Assembly (NCBI GenBank): GCA_013287905.1
Contig: JABDCW010000015.1
Span: 1 to 38,774 of the forward strand
Length of the DNA: 38,774 bases
Reading direction: 5' to 3'
Origin: Chlamydiota bacterium
GTDB lineage: Bacteria; Chlamydiota; Chlamydiia; Chlamydiales; Parachlamydiaceae
Position numbers and translations under genes: made by a program. This document shows positions 33,499 to 38,774 of the stretch, piece by piece. Every line of letters begins with the position of its first letter. Position 1 is the first letter of the stretch. The notes under the pieces are model-generated. The model searched no databases. It saw only the letters and a program-made list of their open reading frames with translations, and had not been told where the DNA came from.

Positions 33499-35583
33499 GT
33501 GGCCGAACCTAAAAAATTTACAAATCGACTCATTCATGAGAAGTCCCCCTATCTCCTTCAACATGCACATAACCCGGTCACGTGGTTTCCCTGGGGAGAA
33601 GAGGCCTTTGCTGCAGCTCGCGCACAGAATAAACCGATCTTTTTATCGATAGGATATGCCACATGCCACTGGTGCCATGTCATGGAAAAAGAGTGTTTTG
33701 AAAATGAAGAAGTTGCCGAATTAATGAACGCATATTTTATCAGCATTAAAATCGACCGCGAAGAGCGTCCGGACATCGACAGCTTATATATGGAATTTGC
33801 ACAACACCTGATGACAGGTTCACCCGGCTGGCCATTAAACTTACTGCTCACACCAACCTTACATCCATTTTTTGCCGCGACATATATGCCTCCATACACA
33901 AATCAGCACTTATTGGGAATGGTGGACCTGATCGAAAAAATTCATAAAATTTGGGACAGCGAAGAAAGAGAGTCATTAATAGAACGGGGTGACAAAATCG
34001 TTTCGCTCATCAAAAGCGATGTCCATACCCAGGGCAGCCAAATTCCTAAAAAAGAAAAAATTGAAAATCATGCGGAAATCTTATTTCAACTGGCAGATCC
34101 CGTCTATGGAGGACTTCATGGCGCGCCGAAATTCCCGATCGGCTATCAATGGAACTTTCTTATTCATGAATCATTGCGCTACCGGGACCCGCGCTCTTTA
34201 TTTTTAACGGAACGGACCTTAGAAATGATGCATAAGGGGGGAATCTATGACCATATCGGAGGAGGGTTTTCCCGATACAGCGTCGATGAACGCTGGATCG
34301 TCCCCCATTTTGAAAAAATGTTATACGACAATGCGATATTGGCCAGCTTATATTTAGAAGGTTGGAAGGTTGCCAATAAAGGTCTTTACCGATACGTTTG
34401 CACAGATATTTTAAATTATATTATCCGGGACATGACCGATAAAAACGGCGGATTTTATTCTGCGGAAGATGCAGATTCAGAAGGGGAAGAGGGGCTTTTT
34501 TATACCTGGAAATATGATGAAGTGTACAAAATTTTGGGAGACAATGAAGAGACGGGGTATTTCTGCGAATATTATCAGATTACCAAAGAAGGAAATTTCG
34601 ACGGGCGCAACATTCTTCATACCCCTGAAGATTTACAGACATTTGCATCAAAAAAAAATAAAGATCCGCAATGGCTTGGCAATTTGCTGACAAAACAAAA
34701 GCAGCAGCTCTTTTTGGCCAGGGAGCAACGGGTGCACCCCTTTAAGGATGATAAGATCATCAGCTCCTGGAACGGTTTGATGATTTTCTCAATGGCTGAA
34801 GCCGGAGCTGCTTTTGAAAATCAGACATTTATCGATGCCGCTGTCAAAGCTGCACTATTCATTAAAGAAAATATGTACAAAAACAACCGCCTGCAGCGCC
34901 GTTGGAGAGAAGGGAGCAGCCAGTTCATGGCAGGCTTAGATGAGTATGCATGTTTAATTCGCGGACTTATCACCCTCTTTGAAATAGGTGAAGGGACGGA
35001 TATGTTATCATGGGCCATCGAAATGACCAAAACATTATATGAGGATTTTAAATCCGAAGATGGGGCATTTTATCAGACGGATGGGCTGGATGAAAGCGTC
35101 CTTATCCGCAAATGCACGTTTCAAGATGGCGCAGAGCCTTCCGGCAATGCAATCCACTGTGAAAATTTATTGCGTCTATATCGGTTGACAGGAGAAAGCC
35201 ATTACTTAGCGCAGGCGGAAGATATTTTAAAGGCTGTTTCTCCCTATATCGACAGCTATTCGATCGGCTACTGTTATCATATGCTCAATTTGATCCGTTA
35301 TTATCAACAAAAACCGGTACGGGTCGTCGTTGCATTGAACCAGTCTCAAGATTTAAAAAAACTCTTAAGAGGACATCTCTTTCAAAAACTTCAGCTTTTC
35401 CGTTATGTCATTTTTGCCGGCATGAATGATGATACGCTTGCAGACCTGATCCCGTCGCTCAAAAACCAAATCCCCGTCGAGGGCAAAACCACCCTATATA
35501 TTTGTCAGGGAGAAACTTGTTTAGAACCAATCACAGATCCGGAAAAAATGGTCCAGGAATTGTGCGCCGCAAGAACCGATTAA
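33499..35583 (+). CDS. YyaL/SSP411-like protein (DUF255 thioredoxin-fold plus glycosidase-like domain)
   Basis: A 694-residue protein starting at a GTG (33499), with TTGGAG seven bases upstream; the ATGs just before are in other frames. The N-terminal thioredoxin-like domain (~1-165) is typical: [29 protein letters not shown], then [14 protein letters not shown] with Cys56 and Cys59, then [16 protein letters not shown] and [13 protein letters not shown]. The rest (~200-600) is an alpha/alpha-barrel-like region with [33 protein letters not shown] and [14 protein letters not shown]. The family is widespread (bacterial YyaL, animal spermatogenesis-associated protein 20). Its biochemical role is uncertain, possibly redox or epimerase/glycan related. 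There is no signal peptide, so it is likely cytoplasmic, and it is a single gene flanked by repeats. Confidence 0.95.
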   Translation: MAEPKKFTNRLIHEKSPYLLQHAHNPVTWFPWGEEAFAAARAQNKPIFLSIGYATCHWCHVMEKECFENEEVAELMNAYFISIKIDREERPDIDSLYMEFAQHLMTGSPGWPLNLLLTPTLHPFFAATYMPPYTNQHLLGMVDLIEKIHKIWDSEERESLIERGDKIVSLIKSDVHTQGSQIPKKEKIENHAEILFQLADPVYGGLHGAPKFPIGYQWNFLIHESLRYRDPRSLFLTERTLEMMHKGGIYDHIGGGFSRYSVDERWIVPHFEKMLYDNAILASLYLEGWKVANKGLYRYVCTDILNYIIRDMTDKNGGFYSAEDADSEGEEGLFYTWKYDEVYKILGDNEETGYFCEYYQITKEGNFDGRNILHTPEDLQTFASKKNKDPQWLGNLLTKQKQQLFLAREQRVHPFKDDKIISSWNGLMIFSMAEAGAAFENQTFIDAAVKAALFIKENMYKNNRLQRRWREGSSQFMAGLDEYACLIRGLITLFEIGEGTDMLSWAIEMTKTLYEDFKSEDGAFYQTDGLDESVLIRKCTFQDGAEPSGNAIHCENLLRLYRLTGESHYLAQAEDILKAVSPYIDSYSIGYCYHMLNLIRYYQQKPVRVVVALNQSQDLKKLLRGHLFQKLQLFRYVIFAGMNDDTLADLIPSLKNQIPVEGKTTLYICQGETCLEPITDPEKMVQELCAARTD

Positions 35584-35635
35584 AGATTTTTTCGGCTTTG
35601 GAAAGTCGCTTTCCTCTAAAAAACGGCATTAAGAG

Positions 35636-35745
35636 CAATTGCAAAAGTCTTAGATTAGTCAGGGCAGGCGAATTTTCAACGCAAAGGCGCGAAGACGCAA
35701 AGAGTTTAATATAATTTACCGAAGGTGGTTCAAAAGTTGGGACTA
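35636..35745. repeat. Fragments of two repeat families
   Basis: 35637-35705 matches one arm of the nested palindrome (GCAATTGCAAAAGTCTTAG, then TTTTCAACGCAAAGGCGCG). 35717-35741 is a solo arm of the TATACCGAAGGTGG family (TACCGAAGGTGGTTCAAAAG). It is followed by AGGAAAACTTATTGAAATTA, a sequence also found beside the element at 37.66 kb. Confidence 0.8.
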
Positions 35746-35800
35746 GGAAAACTTATTGAAATTATTCATCGGTTTAGTGTAAAAAGGGGAGGCTTCATTT

Positions 35801-36014
35801 TCTAAGAGCCTGTTCAAAATCTTTTAAATAGACAATCTCTTAGCTCTTGAAGTTTATTTGTCTACAAAACTTTAGTGGCGATGTCATAACCCTTTAAAAC
35901 TACCACAGAGCCCACAGAGTACACAGAGGGGTATTTTTTCACTTTCTGTGTACTCTGTGGGCTCTGTGGTAGTTTATATTTAACAATTAGAAAGATTTTG
36001 AACAGGTTCTAAGA
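35801..36014. repeat. 214-bp nested inverted repeat upstream of the first F-box gene
   Basis: Outer arms CTAAGAGCCTGTTCAAAATC (35802-35824) and the complement GATTTTGAACAGGTTCTAAG (35991-36013), 22 of 23 positions. Inner arms are CTACCACAGAGCCCACAGAG (35900-35928) and CTCTGTGGGCTCTGTGGTAG (35944-35972). The right end lies 12 bases before the F-box gene ATG, so it may carry the gene's leader. With the fragments before it, it fills 35584-36025; no gene is seen. Confidence 0.88.
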
Positions 36015-36025
36015 AGAGGAAAATT

Positions 36026-37012
36026 ATGACAATTACTTCATCTACAGATAAATTTTCAGTATTATACTCCCAACCGGGTCTAGAACGTATAGTATATGGT
36101 TATCTTCCAACTAAGGAATGCGTAAGGTGTTCCAGGGTCAGCAACGTTTGGAATGAACACATCCAGGCTTATTGGTTATTTCTACTACGCAATGAATCTG
36201 ACAAAACTAGTGCTAAGACACAGGAAAACTGCAGGCAGAACAAGAGAGTGAAGCCTGACGATGCAATACCCGGTACTTGGAAGAGTTGGAAGCAGGCTTT
36301 GATATTGAAAAAACATACAGATGCACCTCACTGGCTTATTGAAGATTTAACAGCCGGTTTGGCTAAAAGTTATTTTACCCGAATCAAAGGATTCCAAGGC
36401 ACTCAACTCGTTAAAGAATGCATGGATTCGGTTGCTTCCCTGAAGATTAACGCCGCAAGCTTTCCGGGAGACACGCCACTCGCAAAAACCTTGCAGGCAG
36501 CCATTGTCGAAAACCCCATCGACTGGGCCAAAGCCAAACCAGCGGTTTATGAATTGGCCTTAAAGCGGGAAGCCGTGGCCGCAGCTATTGCCTGGTTGAG
36601 CGAGCCTGAACGGAAGCTCGCTCATTTTGTACTTTTCCGCAATGTTTGCTTCCATGCTGAATTTTCCGCCGAAGAAAAGCCATTTCAAGAATTTTGGAAC
36701 AGGTATCCGGACAGGCAAAAGATGTTTCTGAGAGAACTGGAAACTTTTGTAAGTGATAACTATCATCATCTTCAAAAGGCGCATGATCAATTTATCGGTC
36801 TATTTGTTGACCAACCTCCAAAACCCATATCGCAAATTGTTAACTGCAACGGAGACAGCAACGTTGGAAAGGCGGCATTGAGGGCCTTGGAGAAGACATA
36901 TCAGAAGGTATATGATCAATTTCGATTGAACCGGGCATATAAAATTAAAGGTATTCTTGATGCTCACAAGGCAAGCTCATTACCCCTACCTGCGCCTACA
37001 CCCGATTCTTAA
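36026..37012 (+). CDS. F-box-like protein, paralog 1
   Basis: A 328-residue protein. Residues ~17-50 match the F-box pattern: LERIVYGYLPTKECVRCSRVSNVWNEHIQAYWLFLL, that is, a hydrophobic pair, LPTKE, a Cys/Ser turn and V.W. Eukaryotic F-boxes bind SKP1 and bring substrates to SCF ubiquitin ligases; amoeba-associated chlamydiae and Legionella encode F-box effectors. Residues ~90-290 are a second domain shared with the paralog at 37925, including KECMDSVASLKINAASFPG, LALKREAVAAAIAWLSEPE and AHDQFIGLFVDQPPKPISQIVNC. The tail is Lys-rich then Pro-rich. The start has AAGAGGA upstream. F-box identity is by pattern. Host-cell action after secretion is inferred; no secretion signal can be seen. Confidence 0.75.
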   Translation: MTITSSTDKFSVLYSQPGLERIVYGYLPTKECVRCSRVSNVWNEHIQAYWLFLLRNESDKTSAKTQENCRQNKRVKPDDAIPGTWKSWKQALILKKHTDAPHWLIEDLTAGLAKSYFTRIKGFQGTQLVKECMDSVASLKINAASFPGDTPLAKTLQAAIVENPIDWAKAKPAVYELALKREAVAAAIAWLSEPERKLAHFVLFRNVCFHAEFSAEEKPFQEFWNRYPDRQKMFLRELETFVSDNYHHLQKAHDQFIGLFVDQPPKPISQIVNCNGDSNVGKAALRALEKTYQKVYDQFRLNRAYKIKGILDAHKASSLPLPAPTPDS

Positions 37013-37023
37013 TAGGAACCTTT

Positions 37024-37052
37024 ATTGGCAATAAGTTAAGCTTATTGCCAAT
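37024..37052 (+). terminator. Perfect hairpin after the first F-box gene
   Basis: 12-bp stem ATTGGCAATAAG / CTTATTGCCAAT with a five-base loop, 11 bases after the stop. No T-run follows. Placed between convergent genes, it may end transcription from both. Confidence 0.6.
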
Positions 37053-37101
37053 GCTGAAGTCCCGGACAGTATTAGAATGAGACTGTAGTCCACCACTACT
37101 G

Positions 37102-37602
37102 TCATTTGTCGTCAGAGGTCCTGACTTGAGCTTTAGCTGTCTGGGCACACTGAAAATAGATGGCTGCGCCATTAATGAGCGCGGCCCCGATTGCGACATC
37201 GATAAAGCCCCGGATATCGTTGTGGATACCTAAAAACTTGATCGATACTCCAAGGCCCACCATAAGGCCAAGCAACAGATAATATTTTAAACTGTAAATT
37301 TTCGATAACGGGACCGGACTTGGAAAGGATAAAATGCGCGATACCCCTCTTTTTGCTGATTTCCCCAGCACATAGCGGCCCTTGAAATACCCGATAAACA
37401 ATCCAAGCAAGATCAACCCCAACACTGCTGTTTGAGCCGTTACAATCCAGGGAGAGAGGGTATGAATCAGAGGAGTGGGAACGTCTGCGCCAGCATGAAG
37501 CGTGCCTAAAAGAAGACCGAGCCCCAGTTGAAGCAAATATACGCCTATGGCAAACCAGATCAATCCCGATAACACAATGAGTTTTGTATGTGATAATTTC
37601 AT
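37102..37602 (-). CDS. Conserved-looking four-helix membrane protein
   Basis: A 166-residue protein with about four membrane segments: ~8-34, 51-72, 107-122 and 131-150. Between helices 2 and 3 is the basic loop GRYVLGKSAKRGVSRI, and before helix 4 the motif FLGIHNDIRGFIDVAIGAALINGA. No signal peptide is cleaved. I cannot name its family or function. It sits between the two F-box-like paralogs on the opposite strand and is likely an inner-membrane protein. An AAGGACC site lies before its ATG. Confidence 0.78.
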   Translation of the reverse strand: MKLSHTKLIVLSGLIWFAIGVYLLQLGLGLLLGTLHAGADVPTPLIHTLSPWIVTAQTAVLGLILLGLFIGYFKGRYVLGKSAKRGVSRILSFPSPVPLSKIYSLKYYLLLGLMVGLGVSIKFLGIHNDIRGFIDVAIGAALINGAAIYFQCAQTAKAQVRTSDDK

Positions 37603-37654
37603 AAAGGTCCTTTATTGATTTTTTGCTTTGAATGTACCACGTATTCCCATATTA

Positions 37655-37880
37655 CCGATAGGAAAACTTATTGAAATTTATAGCCGGTTTAGTGCAAAAT
37701 GGGCAAGCCCTGTATACCGAAGGTGGTTCAAAAATTGGGATTTTGACAAGGAGGCTGCTCAAAATTTTTCGTCTGGAGCGAGGGAGCATTGCCAATGGCC
37801 AAGGCACGAGTGAAGACAAAAATTTTGATGCAAAGCCAACGCGGTCAAAAACCAATTTTTGAATCACGTTCGGTATAACC
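37655..37880. mobile_element. Intergenic TATACCGAAGGTGG palindromic element with flanking repeat
   Basis: The element runs 37713-37877 with ends TA-TACCGAAGGTGGTTC and GAATCACGTTCGGTA-TA. It is very similar to the copy in the coiled-coil gene, but has one extra base (GGCCAAGG in place of GGCAAGG near 37800). Its reading frame stops just after TRSKTNF. The 50 bases before it (AGGAAAACTTATTGAAATTTA, part) recur at 35.74 kb. A 63-codon frame across it is not called as a gene. Confidence 0.87.
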
Positions 37881-37924
37881 TATAATAAAGGTATATTTAA
37901 ACAAAAACACATGGAAGGAAAATT

Positions 37925-38774
37925 ATGTCAGGCATTTCATCAACATCCGGATTCCAACCGGTCTTAAGTTATTTAGTATATAGTTGTCTTCCAACTAAGG
38001 AACGCCCAAGCTGTTCCAGGGTCTGCAAAGTTTGGAAAGAACAAACTCAAGGTTATGCTGCCTGGAATAGCTGGCAGGAGGTTTACTGTAAAACTACAGG
38101 TGTACCTCGCTGGCTTATTAATGATTTAACAGCCCAATTCGTTCAAGGACCTTGTACTCAAATCAAAAAACAAGAAAGCGCTCATCTCGTCAAAAAATGC
38201 ATGGATTCGGTTACTTCCCTGAAGATTAACGCCGATACTTTTCCGGGAAACACGCCACTGTCAACTATCATGCAGGAAACCATTGCCAAAGTACCCATCG
38301 ACTGGACTAAAGCCAAACCGGTGGTTTATCAATTGGCCTTAAAGCAAGAAGCCGTGGCTGCAGCTATTGCCTGGATGTGTGAGCCTGAGTATAAGCAGAG
38401 CACCGCTCTTTTTTATTCTTTCCGCAATCTTTGTTGCTCTGTTCGACTCCCGGAAGAGGATGAACAGTTGTTTCGAAAACTTGCGGCCGGCTGGGATCAG
38501 GAAAAGCAAAATAGATTTCAAGGCGATATGGGAGCTTCAATGTGGGGTGAATACGCTCCTATTCTAAAGGCGCATGCTCAATTTATCGGTCTATTTGTTA
38601 AGCAACTTTCAAAACCCATATCGCAAATTGTTAACTGCCCTCAAAACGACATGTTGCAAGCTGTAACTCCTGAAACTCAGGATGAAAATCCTGCGAAAAA
38701 GCAAAAAATGGACTCAGAAGATTTGCAGGATGAAGAAATGGTACAGTTTGAACAATTCCTGAGCTCACCTCACA
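37925..38774 (+). CDS. F-box-like protein, paralog 2 (runs off window end)
   Basis: Open frame from the ATG at 37925 (GGAAGGAAAA upstream) to the window edge, 283 codons visible. Residues ~11-38 repeat the F-box pattern of paralog 1 (LSYLVYSCLPTKERPSCSRVCKVWKEQ, split), with Cys at the position usual in F-boxes (VCKVW). The shared second domain follows: KKCMDSVTSLKINADTFPG, LALKQEAVAAAIAWMCEPE, AHAQFIGLFVKQLSKPISQIVNC. It lacks the Lys/Arg/Asn insert after the F-box in paralog 1. The visible C-terminus becomes acidic (DSEDLQDEEMVQFEQ). The two genes share long identical DNA stretches, so the duplication is recent or is being homogenised by recombination. Confidence 0.75.
   Translation, partial: MSGISSTSGFQPVLSYLVYSCLPTKERPSCSRVCKVWKEQTQGYAAWNSWQEVYCKTTGVPRWLINDLTAQFVQGPCTQIKKQESAHLVKKCMDSVTSLKINADTFPGNTPLSTIMQETIAKVPIDWTKAKPVVYQLALKQEAVAAAIAWMCEPEYKQSTALFYSFRNLCCSVRLPEEDEQLFRKLAAGWDQEKQNRFQGDMGASMWGEYAPILKAHAQFIGLFVKQLSKPISQIVNCPQNDMLQAVTPETQDENPAKKQKMDSEDLQDEEMVQFEQFLSSPH

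Noticed and set aside
37671..37862. 63-codon gene on the plus strand
   Set aside because: It is the translation of the palindromic element; no ribosome site, and the sister copy shows the same peptide inside another gene.

Overview
The window looks like chromosomal DNA from a Chlamydiae-like bacterium, most likely an amoeba-associated environmental chlamydia (Parachlamydiales sensu lato) rather than a Chlamydia species. Support comes from a class Ic type NrdB whose metal ligands align one for one with the C. trachomatis enzyme, the pyrG-yqgF pair, a gmk / omega-like / metG cluster as in C. trachomatis CT030-CT032, and two F-box-like proteins of the kind known from amoeba symbionts. No rRNA, tRNA, CRISPR array or transposase gene was found.

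Layout. 1-2.2 kb: nrdB then nrdA (partial) on the minus strand, behind a strong promoter and an adenosylcobalamin riboswitch. 2.2-12.2 kb: a GC-rich repeat array, a coiled-coil protein, a duplicated convergent gene junction, two exported or membrane-anchored proteins, a 540-bp nested palindrome, and a ~2020-residue protein carrying a palindromic element in frame. 12.4-16.3 kb: a frameshifted gene with a possible ubiquitin-like C-terminus, a small unknown gene, a TMEM14 protein, pyrG and yqgF. 16.5-19.3 kb: dnaA-gnd on the minus strand. 19.5-21.9 kb: a second nested palindrome, a small uncertain gene, and pgk. 22.3-26.2 kb: two tandem secreted C1q/BclA-like jelly-roll proteins, a hydrophobic protein and a PutP-type symporter. 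26.6-30.8 kb: yicC, gmk, an omega-like gene, a gene broken at a T11 run, and metG. 31.1-35.6 kb: a coiled-coil secreted protein with a palindromic element in its N-terminus, several non-coding elements, and a YyaL/DUF255 protein. 35.8-38.8 kb: two F-box-like paralogs around a small membrane protein.

How it fits together. The housekeeping genes cover nucleotide supply (nrdBA, pyrG, gmk), replication (dnaA, yqgF), central carbon metabolism (pgk, gnd) and translation (metG). The accessory genes are mostly secreted or host-directed: F-box-like, possible ubiquitin-like, jelly-roll, coiled-coil and hydrophobic proteins.

The two most notable signals are these. (1) A B12 riboswitch sits in front of a class Ic ribonucleotide reductase operon, and the start-site region is complementary to sequence just after the aptamer. 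(2) Most intergenic spaces hold non-autonomous palindromic repeats of at least six families. Two unrelated families have entered coding sequence in frame. Counted as element plus one TA, the inserts are 171 and 162 bp, both multiples of three, which resembles the Rickettsia palindromic elements. All calls come from reading the sequence; no database search was possible.
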